64,000 bases of DNA from Gilliamella sp. wkB308 (GTDB lineage: Bacteria; Pseudomonadota; Gammaproteobacteria; Enterobacterales; Orbaceae): assembly GCF_001690185.1 (NCBI RefSeq), contig NZ_LZGN01000037.1, positions 62,001 through 126,000 of the forward strand. The letters are read 5' to 3'. The position numbers and the translations under genes are program-made. This document shows positions 8,552-17,033 of this stretch, in pieces (the first letter of the stretch is position 1; every line of letters starts with the position of its first letter). The notes beneath the pieces are model-generated. The model did no database searches and was not told the origin of the DNA. It saw only the letters and a list, made by a program, of their open reading frames with translations.

Positions 8552-9442
8552 TCATGACATCGTATTAACCACGAATTCAATAAACATTTTCATTATAGCT
8601 AGCGGTTGCCTATCAGCAGTATAAAGCATATGGACTTCCCGAGCGGGGGGTAAGTAATTTTGTAATATCGGTAATAGTTTATCTTGTTTTATCGCCTCAT
8701 TCAGCATCGGTTCGGGTAACATCGTTATCCCCAAACCTTCAATGGCGGCAATTGCTAATGCTGAAGTATCATTTGATTGTAATGAGCCAGAAATAGAAAG
8801 ATTGACGACTTTGCCATTCATCGTAAATGGCCAAACATAATCATTTTTATTCCGATTCACATATTGATAAATTAGACACTGATGATTTTTTAAATCGTCA
8901 GGAACAGCTGGTACGCCATTTTGCATCAAATAACTCGGCGAAGCGGCAAATATAAGTTGAAAAGGTTTAAGTTTGCGTCCGATCAAGCCAGAATCATTTA
9001 ATTGACCGATACGAAACACAATATCATAATCCTCTTTTACTATATCAACATAGCGATCACTTAATTGGATATCAATGTTTAATTTAGGGTAGCGTTTCAT
9101 AAAACGGCTAATAACCGGAATTAAATTATAATGTCCATAACTGACAGGTGCACTAATCCTTAATCGACCTTTTGGCTCTTCAATAAATTGTTGCGCTAAT
9201 ATCTTCGTCTCTTTTATTTCTGCAAGAATTAACAAACATCGTTGATAATACTGTTTACCAAATACAGTAAGATGTTGCGAGCGAGTTGTACGATTAAGTA
9301 ATTTTAATCCTAAGTGTTTTTCTAAAAAAGCAATATATTTAGTCACCATCTGCGGTGAAGTATTCAATGATACTGACGTAGACACAAACGATCCGGTTTT
9401 CACCGTCAATACAAATGCTTCCATACACTTTAATAGATCCAA
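8552..9442 (-). CDS. LysR-family transcriptional regulator
   Basis: This is a LysR-type regulator (296 aa). The N-terminal winged helix-turn-helix (residues about 1-60) includes MEAFVLTVKTGSFVSTSVSLNTSPQMVTKYIAFLE split across helix 2 and the recognition helix, then NRTTRSQHLTVFG. The periplasmic-binding-like effector domain follows (GRLRISAPVSYG, then GRKLKPFQLIFAASPSYL). The subgroup resembles the DmlR/AaeR-like CrgA type, but the effector cannot be read from the sequence. It is divergent from a short-chain dehydrogenase across a 447 bp gap containing a dyad, the usual LysR-target arrangement, so that gene is the likely target. Confidence 0.88.
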   Translation of the reverse strand: MDLLKCMEAFVLTVKTGSFVSTSVSLNTSPQMVTKYIAFLEKHLGLKLLNRTTRSQHLTVFGKQYYQRCLLILAEIKETKILAQQFIEEPKGRLRISAPVSYGHYNLIPVISRFMKRYPKLNIDIQLSDRYVDIVKEDYDIVFRIGQLNDSGLIGRKLKPFQLIFAASPSYLMQNGVPAVPDDLKNHQCLIYQYVNRNKNDYVWPFTMNGKVVNLSISGSLQSNDTSALAIAAIEGLGITMLPEPMLNEAIKQDKLLPILQNYLPPAREVHMLYTADRQPLAIMKMFIEFVVNTMS

Positions 9443-9889
9443 ATTATCAACTCCCAGTTGTTAATAAATCAATTTTTATAATATTTATTATCTCTTATTT
9501 TATAAAGATAATAAAACAAAATCATCTAGGGTATGAAAGTAAAATTTACCACGAGATAAATAGGTATTGTCAATTCAACTTCTATTGAAAATATCATTAT
9601 AGATTCAAAACTAAATAATATAAAAAACTGAAGATCGCTTGTTATCCTAAGCAATGACGTGAAAAGTAAACATCTTTATATTTCCATAATTTATGCAAAG
9701 GATATTGGTTATATCAAAACTAGCTCTATATCCTAAAGTTGGTGATTGGCGTGAGCTTAACCAACAAAAACTTTTTTAATTAAAATTAATTAGTTATATA
9801 ACTGAAATTCAACAAACAAAAAATTACTCCACAATCTATGGAAATCTAACATAACAATTACTTTATTAAGAAATTAAAAGGAACAAAAA
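9443..9889. other. Divergent intergenic region with a TTCAA/TTGAA dyad
   Basis: This AT-rich 447 bp spacer lies between the LysR gene and the dehydrogenase. At 9574-9589 is a perfect dyad TTCAA-N6-TTGAA, which contains LysR-type T-N11-A spacing and is a candidate operator. A 28-codon open frame at 9693-9779 has no ribosome site and no recognisable product. No RNA gene or repeat was seen. Confidence 0.4.
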
Positions 9890-10678
9890 ATGAACAGTCA
9901 TGATAAAAAATACACTGCAATTACCGGCGCAAGTTCAGGCATTGGTTATGCTACTGCAATTGAATTTGCTAAACGAAATAAAAACCTTATATTGATAGCA
10001 AGAAGAGAATCACAACTAGAAACATTGAAACAAAAAATTGCCGAATTAAATCCAAATTTAGACGTCATCATTAAAATTTGTGATTTGTCGCAAGCCAATA
10101 ATGTTTTTTCACTCTTCAAACAATTAGATAGCTATTATATTGAAACATGGATAAATAATGCAGGTTTTGGGCATTATGGAAGTGTTAAAGATCAAGATTT
10201 AGATAAAATACAATCCATGCTACATTTAAACATCGAAGCCTTAACGATTCTATCAACGCTTTATGTGCATAAATATCACCATCAATCTGGCACACAAATA
10301 ATTAATATCTCCTCACGAGGTGGATACACAATTGTACCCAACGCTGTCACTTATTGTGCGACTAAATTCTATGTTAATGCTTTTACTGAAGGTTTAGCGC
10401 AAGAATTAAGACAAGCAAAAGCGAAATTAACGGCTAAAGTCTTAGCCCCTGCGGCAACCAAAACTGAATTTGGTCAAAAAGCGAATAATGTCAATGAATA
10501 TGACTATAATAAAAGTTTCAGCCAATATCACACCGCAGAGCAAATGGCGGGTTTTTTAATGGCGCTATATGATAGCGACAACATCATCGGGGAAATCAGC
10601 ACAAAAGATTTTTCATTTACATTAAAAGATAGCATTTTACCTTATTCTGGCAATGCGGCTGAAAATCAAAAGTCTTAA
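9890..10678 (+). CDS. Short-chain dehydrogenase/reductase (SDR)
   Basis: This is a classical SDR oxidoreductase (262 aa) using NAD(P)H, cytosolic. The cofactor motif is ITGASSGIG (residues 14-22), with an arginine pair RR in the segment after beta-2 suggesting NADPH preference. The NNAG motif is in WINNAGFG. Catalytic Ser, Tyr and Lys appear in ISSRGG and YCATK. Sequence alone does not give the substrate. It resembles the general YqjQ/DltE-type SDRs. A good AAAGGAAC ribosome site precedes the ATG. The gene stands alone, divergent from a LysR regulator that probably controls it. Confidence 0.88.
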   Translation: MNSHDKKYTAITGASSGIGYATAIEFAKRNKNLILIARRESQLETLKQKIAELNPNLDVIIKICDLSQANNVFSLFKQLDSYYIETWINNAGFGHYGSVKDQDLDKIQSMLHLNIEALTILSTLYVHKYHHQSGTQIINISSRGGYTIVPNAVTYCATKFYVNAFTEGLAQELRQAKAKLTAKVLAPAATKTEFGQKANNVNEYDYNKSFSQYHTAEQMAGFLMALYDSDNIIGEISTKDFSFTLKDSILPYSGNAAENQKS

Positions 10679-10701
10679 AACTTTTGCACCAAAACACGTT
10701 A

Positions 10702-10747
10702 AATAAAAAATTAAACATCTTAACAAGTTTTTTTACTTGTTAAGATG
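10702..10747 (-). terminator. Terminator of metG
   Basis: A 13-base-pair stem (CATCTTAACAAGT with its complement) around a six-base loop lies 20 bases past the metG stop. Read leftwards it is followed by TTTAATTTTTTATTT, a good T tract. Rightwards it is followed only by A residues, so it serves metG rather than the convergent dehydrogenase. Confidence 0.8.
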
Positions 10748-10767
10748 AAAAAAAAGAAAACAATTAA

Positions 10768-12795
10768 TTACGAAATTCGCATGCCCGGTTTTGCACCACT
10801 ATCAGGCGACAATAAGTAAACGCCTTCACTATCATCTTTACCGCTTGCACAAAGTACCATGCCTTCAGAGATACCAAAGCGCATTTTACGAGGCGCTAAG
10901 TTGGCGATCATAATCGTTAATCTGCCCACTAAAACTTGAGGGTCTGGATAAAACTCTTTAATGCCTGAAAAGACATTACGGGTTTCGTCTCCAATATCAA
11001 GTGTAAGTTGCAATAATTTGTCTGATCCTTCAACTAGGTTTGCATTTTTAATCAATGCAACACGCATATCTACTTTTGCAAAATCATCAAAATTTATGGT
11101 ATCAGCAATCGGTTCAGCGACTTTTTCTTTAGCAGGTGTCGCTAATGCTGCTTGTTGTTTAGTTTCGTCAATCATAGCAGTAATTTTATCCATATCTATA
11201 CGGTTGAATAGAGCTTTAAATCGGTTAATACTATGTCCGGTTAAAGGCTGATTAATCGCTTCCCAAGTCAATTCGCTATTTAAAAATGCTTCAGTGCGTT
11301 CTGCTAATGCTGGCACAATAGGTTTTAAATAGGTCATTAAAATACGGAAAAGATGAATCCCCATTGAACAAATATCTTGTAATGCTTGATCTTGCCCTTC
11401 TTGTTTTGCCACAACCCATGGCGCTTTTTCATCTATATAACGATTTGCTTCGTCAGCCAGTGCCATAATTTCACGTATTGCTTTACCCGATTCACGTTGT
11501 TCAAAATATTCAGCAATTACTTTCGATTTTTCAACAAACAAAGCATAAAGTTCTGGCTCAGCTAGATTATCAGACAATTTACCGTCAAAACGTTTGCTGA
11601 TAAAGCCTGCCGAACGAGAAGCAATATTAACAACTTTATTAACTAAATCACTATTAACACGTTGGACAAAATCTTCCAAATTTAAATCGATATCATCAAT
11701 ATGTGGCGACAATTTCGCTGCATAATAATAACGCAAACAGTCAGGGTCTAAATGTTTTAAATAGGTACTTGCTTGAATAAAGGTACCCCTTGATTTTGAC
11801 ATCTTAGCACCATCGACTGTCACATAGCCATGAACAAAGATATTAGAAGGTTTACGATGTTCACTACCGTCTAACATTGCCGGCCAAAATAGACTATGGA
11901 AGTAGACAATATCTTTACCGATAAAATGATAAAGTTCAGTCGTTGAGTTTTTATTCCAAAACTCATCAAATATCGCTTTATTATTTTTATTACAGTAATT
12001 AAGGAAAGATCCCATATAACCTATTGGCGCATCTAACCAAACATAAAAATATTTACCCGGCGCATCCGGAATTTCAAAACCAAAATAAGGAGCATCACGA
12101 CTAATATCCCAAGGTTGTAATCCAGCTTCAAACCACTCTTGCATTTTATTCGCAACTTGATCTTGCAATGTTCCAGAACGGATCCACGCTTGTAACATTT
12201 CTGAAAAAGCGGGCAAGTCAAAAAAGAAATGCTCTGAGTCTTTCATTATTGGAGTTGCGCCAGAAATAACTGATTGAGGATTGATGAGATCAATTGGATT
12301 ATAAGTTGCACCACAAACCTCACAGTTATCACCATACTGATCGGGTGCTTTACAACGAGGGCAAGTGCCTTTCACAAAACGATCAGGTAAAAACATCTGT
12401 TTTTCTGGATCGAATAATTGTGATATTACTTTTGTTTTGATGTAACCATTAGCCTTTAGCTTTTTATAAATCTGCTCAGAAATTTCACGATTTTCTGGGC
12501 TATGCGTTGAATGGTAATTGTCATAACTAATGTTAAATCCAGCAAAATCACGTTGATGCTCAGTTTTAACTTCTGCAATCATCTGTTCAGGCGTCATTCC
12601 TAATTGCTGAGCTTTAAGCATGATTGGCGTACCATGCGCATCATCTGCACAAATAAAGTAAATCTCATTGCCACGCATTCGTTGATAGCGTACCCATACA
12701 TCAGCCTGAATATGTTCTAGCATATGTCCTAAGTGAATTGAACCATTTGCATAAGGAAGTGCACAAGTCACTAATATTTTGCGTTTTGTTGTCAT
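10768..12795 (-). CDS. metG: Methionine--tRNA ligase
   Basis: This class I aminoacyl-tRNA synthetase charges tRNA-Met (675 aa; E. coli 677). The catalytic HLGH motif is at residues 21-24. The zinc knuckle domain has [18 protein letters not shown] (four cysteines), and the KMSKS loop is KMSKSRGTF. An anticodon-binding helical domain follows, and the C-terminal EMAPII-like tRNA-binding domain (about residues 575-675, [14 protein letters not shown] onward) gives the dimeric long form. It is divergent from apbC, a conserved pairing in enterobacteria. A strong terminator follows. Confidence 0.97.
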   Translation of the reverse strand: MTTKRKILVTCALPYANGSIHLGHMLEHIQADVWVRYQRMRGNEIYFICADDAHGTPIMLKAQQLGMTPEQMIAEVKTEHQRDFAGFNISYDNYHSTHSPENREISEQIYKKLKANGYIKTKVISQLFDPEKQMFLPDRFVKGTCPRCKAPDQYGDNCEVCGATYNPIDLINPQSVISGATPIMKDSEHFFFDLPAFSEMLQAWIRSGTLQDQVANKMQEWFEAGLQPWDISRDAPYFGFEIPDAPGKYFYVWLDAPIGYMGSFLNYCNKNNKAIFDEFWNKNSTTELYHFIGKDIVYFHSLFWPAMLDGSEHRKPSNIFVHGYVTVDGAKMSKSRGTFIQASTYLKHLDPDCLRYYYAAKLSPHIDDIDLNLEDFVQRVNSDLVNKVVNIASRSAGFISKRFDGKLSDNLAEPELYALFVEKSKVIAEYFEQRESGKAIREIMALADEANRYIDEKAPWVVAKQEGQDQALQDICSMGIHLFRILMTYLKPIVPALAERTEAFLNSELTWEAINQPLTGHSINRFKALFNRIDMDKITAMIDETKQQAALATPAKEKVAEPIADTINFDDFAKVDMRVALIKNANLVEGSDKLLQLTLDIGDETRNVFSGIKEFYPDPQVLVGRLTIMIANLAPRKMRFGISEGMVLCASGKDDSEGVYLLSPDSGAKPGMRIS

Positions 12796-13047
12796 GTCAA
12801 TTTAATACCTTTTATTACATAATGTCGGGAATAGTACATCAAACATGGGATTATCGCTAGATTTATGCCATAATTTAATAAAAATTCTTTCCTGATTCAG
12901 AAAAATCAGCAAACTAATGACTCACGATATTTTGGAAAGCATAAAATAATTTGGCTGTTCTCAATATTTTACTTAAATAAGCATGATAACTATACAAATC
13001 AGCATAAAAGCAGATAAAACCGTAGATAAAAATGAAGGCTAATCACC

Positions 13048-14115
13048 ATGGAACCCAAAAAGATTCTTGAAAATTTTACTCATCCTACTTTGCGAAAAAA
13101 TTTAATCGAATTAGGCGCCGTTAAGAAGTGTGAATTGGAAAATCAAACTTTGCATATTCATTTAACGATGCCCTTTGCATGGCAAATGACCTTTGAAGAG
13201 CTGAAAAAGACTATCACACCTCAATTACTTGAACTTGACGGTATAAAACAAGTCAATTGGCAAATTGATTTCAATATTGCCACTCTTAAACGAGCTAACC
13301 ATCAACAAGCGATAAAAAACATTAAAAACATCATCGCCATTAGCTCTGGTAAAGGGGGAGTCGGTAAATCATCAACCGCGATTAACCTTGCGCTTGCACT
13401 GCAAAAACAAGGCGCCAAAGTTGGTATTTTAGACGCCGATATTTATGGCCCTTCTATACCTACCATGTTAGGAACCGAAAAACAACAGCCTCTCACCCCC
13501 GACAATAAACATATGACCCCAATTATGGCCTATGAATTAGCCAGTAACTCGATTGGCTATTTAGTCGATTCAGATGGGGCTATGGTATGGCGAGGACCAA
13601 TGGCAAGCAAAGCATTATTGCAAATTTTGCAAGACACGCTTTGGCCAGAACTCGATTATTTAGTGATTGATATGCCACCAGGTACAGGAGATATTCAATT
13701 AACACTCGCGCAAAGTATTCCTGTTACTGCCGCAGTGATTGTTACTACACCACAAGACATTGCCTTAATCGACGCAAAAAAAGGGATCACCATGTTTAAT
13801 AAGGTTAATGTCCCGACGTTAGGTATTGTCGAAAACATGAGTTACCATATCTGTGAAAATTGTGGGCATCATGAGGCAATTTTTGGTGAAGGTGGCGCGG
13901 CACAGCTTGCCGAAAAATATCAAACTCAACTACTTGGGCAAATACCACTACATAAAATGTTGCGACAAGACCTTGATACAGGAACGCCAACAGTCATTAA
14001 TCATCCTGACAGTGAATTTACTGAAAATTATTGTCGAATTGCTGGGCAACTTGCCAGTGAATTATTTTGGCAAGGTGAAGCGATTTTACCGGATATCTCA
14101 TTTAAAGCGTTATAA
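13048..14115 (+). CDS. apbC: Iron-sulfur cluster carrier ApbC (Mrp)
   Basis: This is a P-loop ATPase of the Mrp/NBP35 family that binds and transfers Fe-S clusters (355 aa; E. coli 369). An N-terminal MIP18-like domain (about residues 1-85) precedes the deviant Walker A GKGGVGKSS at 101-109, DADIYGPSIP, and the C269-x2-C272 pair (CENC) that bridges a cluster in the dimer. It is divergent from metG across 252 bp, as in E. coli. The 15 bp inverted repeat 11 bases after the stop probably marks the transcript end. Confidence 0.95.
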   Translation: MEPKKILENFTHPTLRKNLIELGAVKKCELENQTLHIHLTMPFAWQMTFEELKKTITPQLLELDGIKQVNWQIDFNIATLKRANHQQAIKNIKNIIAISSGKGGVGKSSTAINLALALQKQGAKVGILDADIYGPSIPTMLGTEKQQPLTPDNKHMTPIMAYELASNSIGYLVDSDGAMVWRGPMASKALLQILQDTLWPELDYLVIDMPPGTGDIQLTLAQSIPVTAAVIVTTPQDIALIDAKKGITMFNKVNVPTLGIVENMSYHICENCGHHEAIFGEGGAAQLAEKYQTQLLGQIPLHKMLRQDLDTGTPTVINHPDSEFTENYCRIAGQLASELFWQGEAILPDISFKAL

Positions 14116-14125
14116 TTGTTAAACT

Positions 14126-14159
14126 TGATATTGGTTGTTTAACAAAACAACCAATATCA
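14126..14159. terminator. Fifteen-base-pair hairpin between convergent apbC and phosphatase genes
   Basis: TGATATTGGTTGTTT pairs perfectly with AAACAACCAATATCA around an AACA tetraloop. There is no T tract on either side, so intrinsic termination is uncertain. Its position between convergent genes suggests a shared transcript end or RNA-stabilising hairpin. Confidence 0.5.
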
Positions 14160-14216
14160 GCCTTAAATTGATAAACATTGGATTTACAATCAAATCATAT
14201 TTTTCGATAACTCTTA

Positions 14217-14978
14217 TTACTTTCTACTTTGTTGATTGGTTTGTAAGCGGTTAAACTCCATTTTGGCTTTTGCTAATTGTTGATTAAACTGGGCATTAGC
14301 ATGCAGTTGTGCAACCACACTCGCCGCCATGACTCTAGCTGCATCAATATCACTTTGCCAATGGTATCCACAAATAACACGGCTTTCACCCACTTCAAGA
14401 CCTCGTTTCAAAATTTCATTTTGACGTTGTGGGTTGATTTCAGCTAACACCAACGATATGGCAAAACCAATTGTTGTATGTCCTGAGGGATAAGATCCAT
14501 TGGTAGAAAGCGTTTTTTCGTCTTCCGGTCGGCAAGTGGGCTCATTGAAAAAGGAAAATGGTCGGATACGATTGTAATAATTTTTCGCCGAACGTGTAGC
14601 CAGATCACCTGCATCTTCTTTCATTGTAGTAATCAATTTGTAAATTTCGGGTGTCTTGATAGCAGATATATCAAAACCAAACGACGTTGAAAATTGCTGA
14701 GTGACATTTTCCTTACTAGAGTCAGCATCAATATAAGCTTGCCTTCCTCGTTCGGTATGACGCATCGATTTACCCCAATCATACATGGCTTTATCCCTTA
14801 AAAATTCGACACTGGTAAATGCAGGAGGTGGAGGTAACAATTGTAAACTATCGGGAGCTTGATTTTCAGTAAGAAAATAATCATTGGGATGTGTTGTCAC
14901 ATCTTTTATTTCTACGGCGAATGCTTGAACACATAATAAAGAATACAGCATCATACTTTTAACTAACATTTTTTGCAT
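14217..14978 (-). CDS. Class A non-specific acid phosphatase (PhoN/PhoC type)
   Basis: This is a secreted PAP2-superfamily acid phosphatase (253 aa) releasing phosphate from many organic esters in the periplasm. A signal peptide (about residues 1-21, ending QAFA) precedes VEIKDV. The catalytic signature is complete: K132-x6-R139-P140, the class A hallmark GSYPSGHTT (PSGH 164-167), and S199-R200-x5-H206-x3-D210. The ATG has an AAAGGGG ribosome site six bases upstream. It stands alone, with a near-perfect CRP site about 190 bases upstream. PhoN, PhoC and Apy are all possible names, and the sequence does not discriminate among them. Confidence 0.9.
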   Translation of the reverse strand: MQKMLVKSMMLYSLLCVQAFAVEIKDVTTHPNDYFLTENQAPDSLQLLPPPPAFTSVEFLRDKAMYDWGKSMRHTERGRQAYIDADSSKENVTQQFSTSFGFDISAIKTPEIYKLITTMKEDAGDLATRSAKNYYNRIRPFSFFNEPTCRPEDEKTLSTNGSYPSGHTTIGFAISLVLAEINPQRQNEILKRGLEVGESRVICGYHWQSDIDAARVMAASVVAQLHANAQFNQQLAKAKMEFNRLQTNQQSRK

Positions 14979-15277
14979 AGACTGCCCCTTTTCTCTCTCG
15001 ATATTGTTATTCCTATATCATTGGTATTTAAAACGATTAAATTGCCTTGTTACAATTTCCATACAATAAAATTTTCTAAATTTTATTGTCTAATCACATT
15101 GATTTATTTGATATTAATTAATCTTAAATTGAATTATTGGATTAATAAATGACATCATTTACATTATGTGATAACTATCACATTTTCATACTGTCACTTT
15201 TTATCAATAGTGATATAAAGATTGAATCACTATTCTAGCCGTAATGATATTTAAAATAGAGGTAGCATAACTGTTTA
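14979..15277. other. Upstream region of the acid phosphatase gene
   Basis: This 299 bp AT-rich spacer lies between two leftward genes. It contains the CRP site at 15167-15182 and no open frame, RNA gene or repeat that I recognise. Confidence 0.5.
15167..15182. promoter_or_regulatory. CRP binding site upstream of the acid phosphatase
   Basis: TGTGATAACTATCACA has both half-sites TGTGA and TCACA perfect with the six-base spacer, and is flanked by TTA and TTT like the 22-base consensus. It is about 190 bases upstream of the phosphatase start. No clear promoter could be fixed, so activation or repression cannot be told from its position. Confidence 0.7.
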
Positions 15278-15631
15278 TTATGCAAAAATTTTATCTCGAA
15301 ACATAAAAAATACTGCGCCAAGCAAACAGAAACCAGCCCAAATATAATCAGTTTTAAAAGGTTCTTTTAAGATATAAATTGAAAAGGGTATAAAGACAGA
15401 CAAACTAATGACTTCTTGAATAATTTTTAATTGACCTGCCGTGGCAACTTGAAAGCCTATACGATTAGCTGGAACCTGCAATAAATATTCAAATAGCGCA
15501 ATCCCCCAACTAATAAAAACGGCAACAATCCAGACTTGATTATGCAAAAAACGTAAATGACCATACCAAGCGAACGTCATAAATAGATTACTAAAAATTA
15601 ATAGACATATCGTAATAAAAAGTTGATTCAT
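15278..15631 (-). CDS. DMT-superfamily membrane protein (DUF486 family)
   Basis: This is a four-helix inner membrane protein of the DUF486 family, related to the drug/metabolite transporter superfamily (117 aa; function unknown). The family signature near the N terminus is IFSNLFMTFAWYGHLRF, and the C-terminal helix is DYIWAGFCLLGAVFFMF. An open frame continues 46 codons upstream, but family members start just before the first helix, so I use the ATG giving MNQLFITICLL. An ATG three codons earlier is equally possible, and no clear ribosome site decides. It is divergent from sotB. Confidence 0.75.
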   Translation of the reverse strand: MNQLFITICLLIFSNLFMTFAWYGHLRFLHNQVWIVAVFISWGIALFEYLLQVPANRIGFQVATAGQLKIIQEVISLSVFIPFSIYILKEPFKTDYIWAGFCLLGAVFFMFRDKIFA

Positions 15632-15778
15632 GATTATCATCACTGCTAGTGGAAAGGTATAAATATTATATACCTGTTGCGAATGAAGATACAAAATCGA
15701 TAATGAATGCCGATTAGTTGTCCTCAAAGCTGACACCATTATCTTTACTGCCTGTTTAATAACGAACATTATTCATGT

Positions 15779-15784
15779 TATAAT
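15779..15784 (+). promoter_or_regulatory. Likely -10 element of sotB
   Basis: A perfect TATAAT sits 38 bases before the chosen sotB start. The -35 region is weak. It overlaps an upstream in-frame ATG (15783), which argues that this ATG is not the translation start. Confidence 0.45.
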
Positions 15785-15821
15785 GACACTCAATCTATTT
15801 ATCCCTTCTTTGAAAAACAAC

Positions 15822-16988
15822 ATGATAAATAATGCTAATAAACGGTCTCGAATTTGGTCGTCAATTTTATGTTTGGCATTTGCAGCATTTATTTTTAATA
15901 CCACCGAATTTGTTCCAGTAGGGTTGCTACCCAACATCGCTAAAAGTTTTTCAATGGATGAAGCGCATGCTGGATTATTATTAACTATCTATGCTTGGTC
16001 TGTTTCATTATTATCGTTACCATTGACAGTATTAACCTCAAAAATGGATCGCCGAAAACTTCTTGTTTTTTTATTCTGTTTATTCATTGGTAGCCATATC
16101 TTAGCGGGTTTTGCTTGGGATTTTTATAGTTTAATGGTAGCCAGAATTGGGATCGCCTGTGCACACGCTGTATTTTGGGCTATTACTACGCCTTTAGCTG
16201 TTCGACTTGCACCTAATGGCAAAAAAGCTAAAGCAATGGGCTTTATTGTGGTCGGCGTTTCAATGGCAACAATTCTGGGAATTCCTATTGGCACGATTAT
16301 TGGTCAACTTGTTGGCTGGCGGATTACTTTTTTATGTATCGGTTTTATTGCTTTTTGTGTCATGGTTTCATTACTCTATTTATTACCGCCTGTGCCAAGC
16401 ACAGACACTTTATCTATCCGTGATATTCCGAAAGTGCTTAAACGACCAGTATTACTCAATATCTATCTATTAACAGCAATTATTATTACCGGTCATTTTT
16501 GTGCTTATACCTATATCACCCCTTTTATGATAAATGTCGGTGGTTTTAACGAAAAAGTGGTGGTTAGCATTTTATTAGCTATTGGTTTTTCAGGTATGAT
16601 CGGCAGTGTTGTCTTTGCTAAATATTCTGATAAACATCCAACAGCAATTCTAATCATTCCATTGTTATTATTAATGATTTGTTTACTTTCGCTCTATGTA
16701 TGCTCATTCAACTTAATCACCGCAATCATACAAGGCATGTTATGGGGACTTGCGATCACCATTATCGGCATGGTCATGCAAAGCAAAGTCATCGATGTTG
16801 CACCAGATGCAGCTGATATTGCAACATCCGTTTATTCAGGTATTTATAATATCGGCATTGGTGCAGGTGCGTTTGTGGGTAGCCAAGTCTTAGTGCGACT
16901 ATCAACCGAGTATATAGGATTTATTGGATCAATATTTGTTATTCTGGCATTAGCACTCTTTTTTATATTAACAAAAAGAAAATGGTAA
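15822..16988 (+). CDS. sotB: MFS sugar efflux transporter SotB
   Basis: This 12-helix major facilitator protein (388 aa; E. coli SotB/YdeA 396) exports arabinose, IPTG and related sugars by proton antiport. The N-terminal TEFVPVGLLPNIAKSF and MDRRKLLVFLF loop between helices 2 and 3, and the VVGVSMATILGIPIGTIIGQLVGWR segment in helix 5, are typical of the SotB/DHA1 group. I start at the ATG giving MINNANKRSR because a TATAAT promoter element overlaps the upstream in-frame ATG and this gives near-normal length. It stands alone between a divergent DUF486 gene and convergent uup, followed by a terminator. Confidence 0.88.
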   Translation: MINNANKRSRIWSSILCLAFAAFIFNTTEFVPVGLLPNIAKSFSMDEAHAGLLLTIYAWSVSLLSLPLTVLTSKMDRRKLLVFLFCLFIGSHILAGFAWDFYSLMVARIGIACAHAVFWAITTPLAVRLAPNGKKAKAMGFIVVGVSMATILGIPIGTIIGQLVGWRITFLCIGFIAFCVMVSLLYLLPPVPSTDTLSIRDIPKVLKRPVLLNIYLLTAIIITGHFCAYTYITPFMINVGGFNEKVVVSILLAIGFSGMIGSVVFAKYSDKHPTAILIIPLLLLMICLLSLYVCSFNLITAIIQGMLWGLAITIIGMVMQSKVIDVAPDAADIATSVYSGIYNIGIGAGAFVGSQVLVRLSTEYIGFIGSIFVILALALFFILTKRKW

Positions 16989-16996
16989 TTGCTAAC

Positions 16997-17033
16997 AAGA
17001 GCTTGCCAAGCCAAGCAAGCTCTTAACGTTTTT
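16997..17033 (+). terminator. Rho-independent terminator after sotB
   Basis: AAGAGCTTGC pairs with GCAAGCTCTT around an eight-base loop, followed by AACGTTTTT. It reaches the last codon of the convergent uup gene. Confidence 0.75.

Noticed and set aside
9693-9779. 28-codon open frame in the LysR-SDR spacer ending WRELNQQKLF
   Set aside because: No ribosome site, no recognisable homology and very AT-rich surroundings; probably chance.
15779-15795. TGTTATAAT before sotB as a possible Zur half-site
   Set aside because: Only the left half matches a Zur box; the sequence is better explained as a -10 promoter element.
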